NCBI RefSeq assembly: GCF_003265705.1
Contig: NW_020313057.1
Span: 2,639,893-2,703,892, forward strand
Length of the DNA stretch: 64,000 nt
Source: Callorhinus ursinus
Taxonomy: Eukaryota > Chordata > Mammalia > Carnivora > Otariidae
Reading direction: 5' to 3'
Of this stretch, positions 35,125 through 46,868 are shown one piece after another (within the stretch, counting starts at the first letter, position 1; the number at the start of each line of letters is the position of its first letter). Under the pieces are notes generated by a model. It was given only the letters and a program-made list of their open reading frames with translations, ran no database searches and had not been told where the DNA came from. The translations under genes and the position numbers were made by a program.

Positions 35125-35233
35125 GGGCCATGTTAAGTTTAAGATACTTATTAGACATCCAAAGATGTCAAGTAATCGACTGGATATAGTAGTCTGTATT
35201 CTAGTAAGATGTCAGGGTTGGAAATAGAGATTT
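35125..35233 (+). mobile_element. Ancient long repeat, part 2
   Basis: 'gccatgttaagtttaagata', 'cttattagacatccaaagat', 'actggatatagtagtctgta' and 'gtcagggttggaaatagag' continue the same consensus after the inserted L1. Confidence 0.6.
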
Positions 35234-35998
35234 TTTTTTAAGTTAACTTTACTTAGGTATAATTTATATATGGTAAGATTAACCCATTTTAAGTGTACAA
35301 TTTACTGATTTTTAGTAAGTTTGCCCAAGTTGCATAACCACAATCCAGTTTTAGAACACTTTCATCACCACAGTAAGATCCCTCATGCCAATTTACATTA
35401 ACCTATGTTCCCACTGTTAGCCTCAGGCAACCACTAATCTTTCTATTCATAGATTTATCTTTTCTGGACATTTCCATATAATATGTGGTTTTCTGTGTCT
35501 GGTACCTTTCACTTAGCCTTATGCTTTTGAAATTCACTCATGTTGTAACATATAACAATAATATCAATACTTCATTCTTTTTTTATTGATGAATAATATT
35601 CTATTGTGTTGTAATGTCACATTCTGTTTATCCATTCACCAGTTGATAAACATTTGCTTCTACTTTTTGGCTATTATGAATGCTGCTATGAACATTCCAC
35701 ATACAAGTCTTTGTGTGAATATAAGCTTTCATTTCTTTTGGGTTGATACTTACGGATCACATAACCTTACATTTAACTTTTTAGGAAACTGTCAAACTGT
35801 TCTTCCAAGTGGCTGCATCATTTTTTAATTCACACCATCAATGTATGGGCATTCCAACTTCTCCACATCCTTGCCAATACTTGTTAATGTACATCTTTTT
35901 AATTATAGCCATCCTTCCTAGTAGGTGTGAGCTGGTATCTTATTGTAGTTTTAATGTGTACTTTCTTAATGACCAATGATATTGAGCATGTCTTCATA
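35234..35998 (-). mobile_element. Old L1 3' end, antisense, with 14-bp TSD
   Basis: 'gtacaatttactgattttta', 'caccacagtaagatccctca', 'atgaataatattctattgtg' and 'gcattccaacttctccacat' mark an antisense L1 3' end. The TSD 'ggaaatagagattt' at 35220-35233 recurs with one mismatch at 35999-36012. Removing the element joins two collinear halves of the ancient repeat. Confidence 0.9.
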
Positions 35999-36012
35999 GG
36001 AAATAAAGATTT

Positions 36013-36235
36013 AAGGATCATGAGCACAGAAATATTAAATATTAAAAATAATGTTATAATATTAAAAATCACAAAGCTGGACGAGATCACCTAGGAAGTG
36101 GGTAGCTAGAGAAGAGAAAGTGACAAAGACAGATCGATGAATTCCCCAACATGTTAAGTAGGTGGAAGAGACTGCAAAAGTCACTGAAAAGGAATGGCCA
36201 AAGAATCTAGAGGACAATTTCCTTAAGCGTTCTAA
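36013..36235 (+). mobile_element. Ancient long repeat, part 3
   Basis: 'ctggacgagatcacctagga', 'gctagagaagagaaagtgac' and 'cactgaaaaggaatggccaa' complete the same ancient family in order. Confidence 0.55.
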
Positions 36236-36279
36236 AAGGTCTCCAGTCTTTCAGCGCCTCCTTCCCACACCACTGTATT

Positions 36280-36615
36280 ATTCCTTGTGAAATATAAATC
36301 TGACATCTGTCTTTCCTTAAAAGTCAACATCAAATTCCTAAGTGTGGCAATGTAAGGTTTTCCATGATTGGTCACACTTACATCTGCAGCTCTATCTCTT
36401 GCCACACTCACATAAACATTCTAGGCTACAGTAACACTAAACCACACCCAAGAGTATTTTGCTCCTTTATGCTTCTATGGTTTTGCACATATACTTCCTC
36501 TGGTGGGACCTACCCTGTTCCTTGTCATCTTGTTCCACCCCTCACACTTAACATAGTTGCTGGCAAATGGTTTGCGCTCAAAAATATTTAATGACTAGCT
36601 GAATAAATTTATCAT
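36280..36615 (+). mobile_element. L2 LINE 3' end
   Basis: 'caatgtaaggttttccatga', 'cacatatacttcctctggtg', then 'gttgctggcaaatggtttgc' and 'gctcaaaaatatttaatgac' follow the L2 3' region and tail. Confidence 0.65.
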
Positions 36616-36894
36616 TGAATAAAAAGAGTGAATGTGGGTGTATGACTTGCCTTCTAATTTTAAATTTTTCTTGGCTTTTTAAAAATTTTACTGTCAGTCT
36701 TACTATCACTATCAATAACTATTTTTTCCTACTTATTTGTTCTTTAAAACTAGCACTTAAAAGTTAAAATGATATATACAGTATTTTTCATAGGGCAATA
36801 GGTTAAAATGATTTCTTGATCACTTATAATCAGTTTTATACTCAGGTTTCTGGTAAGAATGAGGTATGAAACTGAAAGACCTGAGGATTATAAG

Positions 36895-37080
36895 GGAGAC
36901 TGTGGACAAGTGGAAAGAGCAGAGGCTTGGGAGTTATGAGACCTGTTTTTATTCAGTTATGCCTCTCTCTTGACGTGTGAATTTGGTCTGATCACTTCAC
37001 TTTTATGGGCTCATTTCTTCACTTGAAAGTGGGAGAATAAATTTGATGATCTCTCAGGTCTCTTTCAGCTTCTCCATTTT
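36895..37080 (+). mobile_element. MIR SINE
   Basis: 'aagagcagaggcttgggagt', 'gacgtgtgaatttggtctga', 'tcacttcacttttatgggct' and 'catttcttcacttgaaagtg' give the MIR body in order. Confidence 0.7.
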
Positions 37081-38704
37081 AAGGCTGGCTATCAAAATAT
37101 ATTCTAGAGGCACAAACATGCTTTGCCAAAGAGAGAAATGTTTTTTGAGGACTGCCATCTTTGCTCTCTGGTCCCTCTCCACACTGCTCCCCCTCTGGGC
37201 ATAACTAAAACCTCTTGTAGTATTTTATTACATTTAAATTATAATCATGCCCTACCTTCCTCCTAGGTTTCCTGTAGCAATAAAATATGATAATATATAT
37301 AATAGTACTTTGGGAAATTATAGAGTAATAGGCAAATATTAGATGTTAACATTACTACATTTCAGAGGAAGGGATTCTAGAATCCTATTAAGCTAGATAT
37401 TCACAGATCTGTGGAAGTTGAATATGAATGGCATTTCAGTCCGTGCCTTGGTTCAGAGAAGCTTGGCAGATCATTAGACACCCTTTTTCTTTAAACCCTT
37501 TGTAAAGGAGGCTTCCCAATCTCCTCTCCCTGAATAATGCACTACAGTGTCTTACACCCTTGCAATTGGGGAATTCCTCCTATAATCATTCTAAAGCACA
37601 CTTTTGCCCCAAATTTTCTTGCTAATTTTTTCATGCTTTATTTCTCCTAAACGGATCTAGAATTCAAGTTCTTTTTCCTTTACTGGGCAGACAGACATCC
37701 TGAGGAGCCATCAAACCAGCCATCATCTGCTTTCAGTCAAGGCCACCCCTGAATAGCTCCAACAGATGTGTATTTGGCCCATCATGGAAGGCCACTGGAT
37801 TTGGAGGGATGAATTCCAATTATTTTTCCTGCCAGCACACACAGGACTTTAGAATGACCAAACACTGAAATACAACCCAATTTTGCAATACAAGCCTTGA
37901 GATAGCAGGTGGGCAACATCTTGCTGGACACTAGCCTGCACGACAGCCAATATTTGCTGGCTCAGGACTGAGCTGACTTGGCAGGTTAGAATGGGACAGA
38001 TGGGCTTCCATGTGCCACAGGGGGAGATGATGTATATTAATTTGTTTTCTTTGAGGGATTTGTAAAACTGTACCCACTATATTTCACTACTAAGGTACCA
38101 GAAAATGAACTATTTAAAAGCACAGAGCTGTAAGGAAATGGCCAAGAGCAGGAGTAAATCTATAGACTCAAACTGTTACTCAGCTTGAGCAATGAAGATG
38201 TGTCCTAAGCTTTGGAGAACAAACCCTGCTAATTCTTAATAATCACCTTTACAATCATTTAGTAGATGCTTCTAATTCCCTATTGGCCCAGAAGGACCAA
38301 TGTAAGAAAAGTGTAATTGAGCTATAGCTTGTGTATGACAACGTTGGTGTCTGTGAGTGCTCTGGAAACTCTTCATCTTGCCTTTTGATTCACTTTTCCC
38401 CCACTGTTTAATAAGCAATAAAACAATGGATCTTCGACTATGTATGGCAGGACATTTATTCTTCTTGTTATCTTAACATTTTAATCTCATTGCAAATTAA
38501 ATACTGTAGTTTCCAGTGAAGAAGGCTCTATTGAAATGTTTAAGTGCATGTGCCTGAATAAATCTAGTCCCAAATTTATGTGGCTGTCGCTAGCAATCCA
38601 TTTATTTAAGTCAATGGCTCAAGTGATGACAACGTTGGTTTAGCACCAGTTGTCCTTGCCAAAGTCCTCTATAAACACCAAGTGACCAGAATCTTTTCAG
38701 GGAC
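37081..38704. other. Unique DNA, possible conserved non-coding sequence
   Basis: About 1.6 kb with no recognised repeat, the longest clean unique block in the middle of the window. A 14-base motif 'atgacaacgttggt' occurs twice, at 38335-38348 and 38626-38639. No exon is evident. Confidence 0.4.
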
Positions 38705-39178
38705 TGTGATAATTTTATGTGTCAACTTGACTGGATCAAGGGATGTCCCAATATCTGGTTAAACATTATTTCTGAGTATGTCTGTGAGGGTGTTTGTAGA
38801 TCAGATTAACATTTGAATCTGGATTTAGTAGATTATTGCCCTCCCCAACGTGGGTGAGCATCATCCAATCTGTTGAAGGCCTGACCAGAACAAAAAGTCA
38901 GAGGAAAGAGGAATTTGCCCCCTTTTTCTGCCTCACTGCATGACCTGAGACATCTCACCTCGTCCTCTGCCATTGGGTGAGGATTTAAATCAACCTTGGT
39001 TCTCAGGCCTTCAGACTCAGACCAAATTACACTACTGGCTTTCCTGGGTCTCCAGCTTACAGATGACAGACTGCAGCACTTCTCAGCCTACATAATTGTG
39101 TGAATCAGTTCTTTAAAATAAGTTTTCTTTCATATCCTATTGATTTTGTTTCTCTAGAAAATCCTGACTAATATAGGG
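38705..39178 (+). mobile_element. LTR-like ancient repeat, plus-strand copy
   Basis: 'gataattttatgtgtcaact', 'atctggttaaacattatttc', 'gtctgtgagggtgtttgtag', 'tcatccaatctgttgaaggc', 'ctgaccagaacaaaaagtca' and the end 'aaatcctgactaatata' give the full family order. The same family lies inverted at 14262-14787. Confidence 0.65.
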
Positions 39179-39261
39179 ATATCCACTGAAATTAATTCCA
39201 AACAGTTTATGCAGTTAATATAATCAAATTAGACATCTACTGAAAAAGAAAATGTTGATAA

Positions 39262-39455
39262 GCATTGTGGTTTTCTGGAAAGAACATGAACTCCGGAGTC
39301 AGAAAGACTTGGAGTTGAATCTTGGCTTGGCTAGCTGCTGTTTGATGTTGGGTAAGTTGCACAGCCTCTCTGAGCTGCAGTTTTCTCATGGTTAAGTGGG
39401 AATTATAAAACCCACCTCTCAGGGCTGTAAGATAAGTGAGCTAATAGAAGCTGAA
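39262..39455 (+). mobile_element. MIR SINE
   Basis: 'aaagaacatgaactccggag', 'tcagaaagacttggagttga', 'ttgggtaagttgcacagcct' and 'gggctgtaagataagtgagc' closely follow MIR. Confidence 0.85.
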
Positions 39456-40010
39456 TTTACCAGTTTGCCTTATCATTCATACGAACAAACTTTCTCCCCT
39501 GTCATATGTATCTACTCTAATAGTTCAAGAGCCCCATGATATATCACTTGCTAGTGTAATTTCCTGGTCATGACAGTCAGACTGTTTTCACTATACCCCT
39601 TATATAGGAATTAATTTGTCATCATGTGTAAAACAATACTATCTTGGTGAATATCATTTTTACTTAACATATATTTTTGCTTAACTTTAATCAGATTCGT
39701 ATGAAACTTGATGGCATTTTGTTAACAAAATACCTCAGCAATCTCTGCATGGGTCTGACAAAGTTGAAAGAAAATGTGATGTCCACTGACAAAACTAAAG
39801 TAGATATATTAGATGGCCTCTGGGGCTATTTTATTTCAGAAATTTGGGTGAGTCTGACTACATGAACTATAGCTTATATTCCTTAATGTGAAAGAAGTTG
39901 GCATAATGGCTGTGATTAGTTAGAACACTATATGCGATTTCAGTAATTTATTCTACTTCTGAATATCTAACATTACATATTATACAAAATATATTAAATA
40001 TCAGATTTAC
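39456..40010. other. No recognised feature
   Basis: AT-rich unique DNA. A 62-codon frame at 39677-39865 shows no exon boundaries. Confidence 0.4.
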
Positions 40011-40207
40011 TGGGGCACCTGGGTGGCTCAGTCAGTTAAGCACCAGACCCTTGATTTCGGGTCAGGTCGTGATCTCAGGGCCATGAGATTGAGCCTCCTT
40101 TGGGGCTCCACGCTGGGAATGGAGCCTGCTTAAGATTCTCTCTTTCCCTCTGCCTGTCCCCTACCCCCTGAGTGCTCACTCTCTCTCTCTCCCTCTCTAA
40201 AAAATAA
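40011..40207 (+). mobile_element. Older CAN SINE
   Basis: 'tggggcacctgggtggctca', 'cagacccttgatttcgggtc', 'gtgatctcagggccatgaga' and 'gagcctgcttaagattctct' are of the older SINE type, with a (tc)-rich end and a short A tail. No clear TSD. Confidence 0.92.
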
Positions 40208-40404
40208 GTAAATACCATATTTGCTCCTAAAATTATTAAATGTTATATAAAATAAATATTTTAATATTATTACTATACATGCCATCAAAATATTTGTACT
40301 TTACACACAGTGTATGTTTCTATCAGCAGGAATCATAATTTGGATTAACCATGTCAATTATAATATAAACTATCAAGTGTATTCTACTTTCATATTTATA
40401 ATAC

Positions 40405-40605
40405 TTTACATGTGTATGGCACTTTACAATTTAGAGATACTTTCACATATATTTGCTTCTCAAAACAACCCTCTAAAATAGTCCAGGCAGGTATTATTAT
40501 CTCCATTTTGAAGATAAGGCCACTTACTAAGGCTCCAGCAAGTTTAATGACATCTAGTAAATGGCAAAGCCATCACTGAAAACAGCTCTTTGACGCCTGG
40601 TCCAA
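40405..40605 (-). mobile_element. MIR SINE, antisense
   Basis: 'tgtatggcactttacaattt', 'ctcaaaacaaccctctaaaa', 'ggtattattatctccatttt' and 'ctagtaaatggcaaagcc' are the reverse-complement MIR order. Confidence 0.8.
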
Positions 40606-41074
40606 TCAATATTTTCCCACTACACAGCACACTGCCTGCCTGACAAGTTGATTAATTGTCCATCTCTAGGAGAGACTGGTTTATAGAGTGAAGAAATAGA
40701 TTTGCCTCATTTCCTTGCTCTTGCTCATGGGGTGTTCAGAATGTAGTCAATACCTGCTGAACGATGATGTCTGTGCGGAGAGCTAGCTGTTATAAGAAAA
40801 TGAACACAGAAAATCAATAATGGGATTGAGGTGGTATAGACAGGGTAGTTACTGTTAGGTCTTTACATAATTTACCATAGAAACTGGGGCACTTTTGAGA
40901 GTGAAAGGTGTCATTATTAATAATTACATTGGGACAGCAGGAGTATATTGGTAATGTTCCAGGGAAGCCAGATGTTTGGTCATCTTAGATGTAACAGCAT
41001 TACAGGGGAGCAATGTGGTGAAAACAGAGTATATGAGTTAAGAAATAATTTTTTTTGTAAAATTATTGATTTAA
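40606..41074. other. No recognised feature
   Basis: Unique DNA, nothing supported. Confidence 0.4.
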
Positions 41075-41180
41075 TTCCTCTGTCCCACTGGATTGAGAGC
41101 TCCATAAGGACAGGCATCCTCTGTCCTGTTTTTTTAGTGCCTGCCATCCAGTAGGTGCTCAATAAATAAATGAATTGACT
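41075..41180 (+). mobile_element. L2 LINE tail
   Basis: 'ccactggattgagagctcca', 'taaggacaggcatcctctgt' and 'ccagtaggtgctcaataaat' are the canonical L2 3' terminus. Confidence 0.8.
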
Positions 41181-43199
41181 GGTATTTGGGGACCTTATCC
41201 TCAGTTTGGATTTTCTCTTGGGTACTTGAAAGTGAGCATGTTCAAAAAAAGAAAGTGAGCATGTTAAAAACAAACTGTAGGTGTATATAAGTAGAGTTAT
41301 ATGATGACTGGATACTTTAAAAGCATCTGTATCCTCCTCAGCTGATGGCTTTGCAAGCTTGTCTGTGATTCAGAATTTTGCAAATAAATCACCATGCAGT
41401 GAAAGGAAAATATGACCTCCCAACCCAATATCCTAGTCTATATGGATACATCAGGATGGTGAAGCTGTTGACAAAGAAATATATTTCTTAAGGCCCTCAA
41501 TGATGGATAGCCCACATAAATTACCCCTGCAGGCCCAGCTGGGCTTCCCCACCACTTGGAATTGATACCCTGGGGGTAGTTCTCTTCTCCTTTCTCCTTC
41601 ATCTCTATTTAGTGTGTTCTGTCTTTATATTCCTCACTGGTTTACTTTCAAGTGAAAAAGAAAATGCTTGCGCATGCACAGACACACACTAAAAACCACA
41701 CCATCAAAAAAATAAATAACCAAAAAGGGAGAAAGATAATTGTTGATTATTCTTTAAGAAAGTTGGTACACTGAAGTTAGTTTTGATCAATGGAAACCCT
41801 TTGCTAAAGAAAACAGTGCAAATGCAATTGATCTTAAAGATTTAAATAATAAACCAGGCCATGGCTTTGGGCTCAAATCTCAGACCACCCAGCAGTTCAC
41901 AAGTGTTGTGTTGGCTAGGCATTTCCTTTTACTTTTTGGGATATTTAGTAAGGCTTCCTTGCTCCATAACTATATGAGGGTGAGTGCGGCAATGAATAAG
42001 CAAACCAGGGCAGGAGACACAGGGAGAGAGAGGGAATGATGACAGAGGTTGCCCATGCTTAGCCAAGCCCTCTTTACTTTGGAATTTAAGAGTTTGCTAG
42101 AGGGTACTTCATCTTCTTACAACTGCTTGGAGCTTTTAGATGTACCCAAAACTTGCTGTAATCACTTTCACTTAAGTGATTTAAGCCTCTTGCTTAAGAT
42201 TAGGAAGTGAGGTGGGCTGCTAAGCATGGAGATTTAGCTAAGCATTTTAGCGTCTATTTTAGTGTAGGTTTTCCCCAGAAGCCTCAGGAAGAGAGTGGGG
42301 AAGTGATCCAAGGAAAGATAGCCTAACATTAAATTAGCCACCACAGTGGACAACTGGAGTTTAATACCATGGAGAGTCTGGGAACTGTGTCAAACACATG
42401 CCTCACCACGATCCCATTCAGGACTGGGGGAACTGGGGTATTTATACACCAACTCCCAAGAGTCATCAGTTGAGAGCTGCTATGAGAGGTGTTAATTGCC
42501 TGGTACCTATGGTGTGCTGAGTCTCAGGCTACAGTATTCTTTAGTTCTAGGAAAAGCCCCATGGCACAGAAATGCAGCTACTGACAGCTGGAAGTCCAGG
42601 CTGGAACAAACTGTTATAGTTAAGATTGAAGAAACACGGCTCTGGCACTGTGACCAAAGCCCAAAGCATGATGGTACTATCTCTAGAATAATACATATCT
42701 GTTTTTGAAGATCAGAGAATGATCAGAGTTTAAAGGACTTTTTTTAGGTAGGAAGGCACAAGATTGAAGCTAATAATTTGGGAAGCCTGGAACAGTCATT
42801 TAAACTGCATTGGTCCTTTGGGGCAGTACCTCCTGTGTAGTAGGGTCAAGTCATTTGCAAAAAGTTGTACAGATTTCTAGCTGCCATGCAGGTAGACATG
42901 GTTTTTAGGGGGAAGCATGACACTATTGTCATTAACTGTGGAATATTACCCCAAAAATGTACCCCCAAAGATCTAACAAACAACTGTCTTTTCAGTTTGG
43001 TTCTATGTTATCCTATGCTGTGGTTTCATTCCTTTCTTCCTTTAAGCATGGTGCAGATATCCAATCCAATCCTGCTATATTTTCCTACTCAGCTCTGAGG
43101 CAGTAGGCAAACCAAACCATTGTACCTGGTTTTTAACAGGAGATGCCTCCCACTGAACATTTTCCTGTGCTCACTTTCTCCTCAGATTTGACTGGGAGC
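41181..43199. other. Largely unique DNA
   Basis: About 2 kb. A short tandem duplication of a 23-bp unit lies at 41228-41270 ('gaaagtgagcatgtt' twice). No repeat family or exon recognised in the rest. Confidence 0.35.
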
Positions 43200-43595
43200 T
43201 GTTATGGACAGAATGTTTATGTCCCCTCAAAATTCATGTGTTGAAATCTTAACTTCCAATATGATAGTATTAGGAGGTGGGGCCTTTGGGAGGTAATTAG
43301 CTTATAAGAGTAGAGCCCTCATGATGGGATTAGTGCTTTTATAAAAAGAGACATGAGAGAGCTTCCCCTCTCTACCTACCCTCCTGCCTCCCCTCCTCCC
43401 CCTGGACCCCAACCATGTGAGAATACAATGAGAAAATGGCCATCCGCAAACCAGGAAGCAGGTCTTCACCAGACACGGGGTATGTGAGCACCCGGATCTT
43501 AGACTTCCCAGTCTCCAGAAGTGTGAGAAAAAAATGTTGTTTAAGCCACCCCATCTATGGTATACTTGTTATGGTAGCCCAAACTGATTAAGACA
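43200..43595 (+). mobile_element. MLT1 (MaLR) solo LTR
   Basis: Runs from 'tgttatggacagaatgttta' to 'aaactgattaagaca', with 'gtattaggaggtggggcctt', 'gccctcatgatgggattagt' and 'cagtctccagaagtgtgaga' in between. TG...CA ends are intact, and near-matching 5-bp flanks 'ggagc' and 'agagc' fit an LTR TSD. Confidence 0.93.
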
Positions 43596-44489
43596 AGAGC
43601 ATTGATTGAACATAAAATCCAGAGTAAAAGATATTCTGCGGTTCATAAACCTTGCCTTTTAAGGAGTAAATCTCAATCTCTCCTTCTCCACCCCTCCCAC
43701 CTTACTGTCTTAAGAGAACCCTTAAGTATCTCTAATTTCAAGTAAAGATTCTAGCCTCTAGAAAACCCAACCAAGCTTCATTACCAAGACCAGTGAGCCT
43801 GGCTCCGCAGGGAGCTAGGATGTTGCTCAGGGCCTGAGAATCTCAACTCTTTCTGCAAGGCTTATGGGTTTACAAACACAAAAGCCCACACAAAGGCATA
43901 TGGCCTTCAGGTGCTATTTCTATTCCCTCTGTGGAGCTGGGTTTATTTTTCATGGAAATCTAAATCATATGTTTCTGTTTCACTTACACCAAATTCAGAG
44001 AAATGTTTCCTTGCAACTCTTTGAAGTTATCAGAACCCTATACGTGGATTCCACAAACGTTTACTTTTGTGACTTCTTTCTCAAACTAGCTTTAAAAATG
44101 TCTGTGCTTCATTTTCTCAAGCAAATGACCCTGAAATGGAAAAGACTGGAGTCTGTTTTTGAGACTCAAGGACTTCTCTACTCTTCAGATGTGGGTCAGT
44201 TTCTGTCATATTGTCTCCCCCTTTAGTCTTTTCCCTGTCTTCACTAGTACTGGGCTCCTGGGAATTTGTGTAAGGACAATGTGAGGGCTGATTTTTCCTT
44301 CTGGGAGGATTCTGGTCGGAACTTCCCATCCTAGAGAATACTCTCCTCCTGAAAATTAAATGTGAACACATGCTCCAGACAATTTCTAGAGTTGATCCAA
44401 AATATCCAGTGGAGCTGGCATTCTGTGTCACTCTAAGAGATGAACTATATGACTATATGGGATACCCGCAAAACTAGGCTCTAGGTCTC
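43596..44489. other. Unique DNA, 120-codon chance frame
   Basis: A plus-strand frame at 43864-44226 and a minus-strand frame at 44117-44431 overlap. Neither matches a family I know nor is bounded by splice sites, so no gene is called. Confidence 0.35.
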
Positions 44490-44600
44490 TGAGCCCCTGG
44501 AGGCTAAGGACCATATCTTACTAACCTTTATGTTCTACTATGTCCATACACTGCCTGGCAGTGTATTGTAGGCATTTGATGTTTAAAGAATGAGCTGATG
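44490..44600 (+). mobile_element. L2 LINE tail
   Basis: 'ctgagcccctggaggctaag', 'gaccatatcttactaacctt' and 'ctgcctggcagtgtattgta' with 'ggcatttgatgtttaaagaa' follow the L2 end. Confidence 0.7.
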
Positions 44601-44744
44601 ACTACCCAGTAGGTAAGAGAAATCCATATAAACATGTATGACTATAAATACATATTCATGCATGTGCTTATGCATGTTAATCTCTCGACATGTTCTAATT
44701 AGCCCAGGTTCTAAAATAAATCAAATTTCCTTACCTCCTTCCAC

Positions 44745-44812
44745 CCTTCATCCCTTTCCTTCTTTCCTTCTTCCCTTCCTTCCTCCCTCCCTCCCTTCCT
44801 TTTTTTTCTCTT
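44745..44812 (+). repeat. (TTCC)n / pyrimidine tract
   Basis: Mixed TTCC and TCCC tetranucleotides ending in a T run; strand-asymmetric, able to form triplex structure. Confidence 0.9.
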
Positions 44813-44849
44813 CTGTTTAGGAAAAAAGAAGACTTTCTCCCTGTATAAA

Positions 44850-45180
44850 TGCTACTATGGTCTGAGTATTTGTGTCCTCATCAAATTCATATATTGGCAA
44901 CTTAATGCCCAAGGGCTTTTGGGAAGAGAACAGGTCATGTGGGTGGAGGCCTCCTGAATAGGATTTGTGCCCTTATAAAAGACATCCCAGAGAACTAGCT
45001 AGATCTTTCTACCATATAAGGACAAAGCAAGGAGTCTTTGACTTGGAAGAGGGCCCTCACCCGACCTGGCACCCTGCTCTCAGACTTCCAGCCTCAAGAA
45101 CTCAGAGAAGTAAATTTCTATCGTTTATAAGCTGCTCAGTCTGTGGTATTTTGTTACAGCAGTCCAAATGAACTTAGACA
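44850..45180 (+). mobile_element. MLT1 (MaLR) solo LTR
   Basis: 'actatggtctgagtatttgt', 'gggcttttgggaagagaaca', 'tttgtgcccttataaaagac', 'agcctcaagaactcagagaa' and 'tggtattttgttacagcagt' ending 'gaacttagaca' make an MLT1 LTR. Confidence 0.9.
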
Positions 45181-46284
45181 AATGCTCACTGTAAAACAAC
45201 CCTGATTATATAAATGTTCAGGGTTTATAAAGGTGAGAGAATTAGGATAATTCTAGCCTCTGAAACAAACATTGAACTTTCAGAAGTTTAACACAATAGA
45301 GTTTTGTCACTCATATAACAGTACTGATAGAAGAGGTCAGTAGAGCGGTTTCCTGCCCACAGTTGTTCAGGGATCAATGGTGATGGAGGCTTTGCCATCT
45401 TTAACTCTCTAGAGGTTATCTATATTCCATCCAAGAAGAAACAGGGGTATGGAGAGCTCCACAAAGTTTTATGAGCCGCCCAAGAAGTGGCATCACTTCT
45501 GTGGACACCCTATTAGTGAACTCAGTTACATGGTGGCACCCAGCTGCATGAAATGTGGTACCTGGCTGAGTAGCCACTTTCCAGTGATAAGTCCACCCTG
45601 GGAAAGGGAGCATGTGTTTTGAGGGACAACTATCTATCTCTGTGGGAAAAGCCAAGAAAAGTTCAGCCCAAATTCCCAAAAAGGATGGTAAGGTAAGTAC
45701 CCACTTTCAGAGTTAATAAAATCTAAGAGACAAGGGCTTGGAAATGGATCATACCCAGGACAGTCCATCCTCCCCTCCCCAGCACTCCCAGCCTTGCACA
45801 CACTGCAGCAGTAGGGAACACAGGGGTCCATCTTTGAGGTGGTGGGGAGTGTATGTTTGTGGAAGGAACTGTTCCCTCTGGGACATGCAAAGTGGCTCAT
45901 GCTTAATGTTTCTGCTATTTAATAATATTGAGAAGCAAATCTATAGCACATTATTTTCTCTTTATTTCTAGAAAATGTTTTTATTTTTAAGCTAATGAAA
46001 ATGCTGAGGATAAAGTAAAAATGCTATAGGCCTGAATTTTCAAAATGACTTTCAATGATTGTTTCTGTGTCCATGATCTCCAAACCCACACTCTGATCTA
46101 GACGAATATTCAATTAATAAGTGGTAACTGGAAGTGGTGGCTGTTGTGATGGTTATTAGACTATAAAGACTTGTTCCTGCTTCCTCAATGACTTATTCTT
46201 ATACACAAATATTAAATAACCTGTGGAATGTGAAATAGAGACACAGAGCTCATATGTGGCTAAGTTTGGCAAGTTTGGTAATAA
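45181..46284. other. Mixed old repeat relic and unique DNA
   Basis: 45240-45640 ('tttgtcactcatataacagt', 'ggtggcacccagctgcatg') may be an ancient retroposon, but the similarity is too weak to name. The remainder is unassigned. Confidence 0.3.
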
Positions 46285-46480
46285 TAATAATAATGATAGG
46301 AGCTAACTTTTATTGTGTATTTGCCAAGCATCAGGCACTAAATTGAGTACTTAACATAGATAATATGTCTCTTCATAAGTTTGGTATTCAGGATCATTTT
46401 ACAGATGGGGAAATTAAAGTACAGAGAGATTAAGTAATTTGCTCCAGGTTAAGCTCCAAGCTAAGAAAGCATGACCTGAA
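46285..46480 (-). mobile_element. MIR SINE, antisense
   Basis: 'tattgtgtatttgccaagca', 'tcaggcactaaattgagtac' and 'cattttacagatggggaaat' then 'gagagattaagtaatttgct' are the reverse-complement MIR order. Confidence 0.85.
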
Positions 46481-46868
46481 TCCCCACCCACTTGCCACAA
46501 ATGATTGAGAAAGGCAAACTAATGCCAATTGCTGTGGGATAACAGGAAGAAAACACTCAAGCAACAACAGACTTGTGGCATTAATAAAATACAGATTTTG
46601 TTTTACCGCAGTATTTTTTTCTTTGCTTAAATTTTAAGGTGTAGTACTATATATGTTTTATACATTATGGAACACCCTAAATACTTTTCTAAGTAACTTA
46701 ACTGCTTTGTTCAATCTGAGGGAATAAGCTAGTTAGTGGTAAGAGATCAAATGTGGTAGCTATGTGCTGTCATTTTCGTGGAACTAAAATTCATTTAGAG
46801 TAGTAGAGACTAAAAGATCTATGGGTTAGGGCAGGGCACAAAAGTGTATTCCTTTAATAAAACATTTA

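Noticed and set aside
43864..44226. 120-codon plus-strand open frame
   Set aside because: No known family, overlaps an opposite-strand frame, no exon signals.
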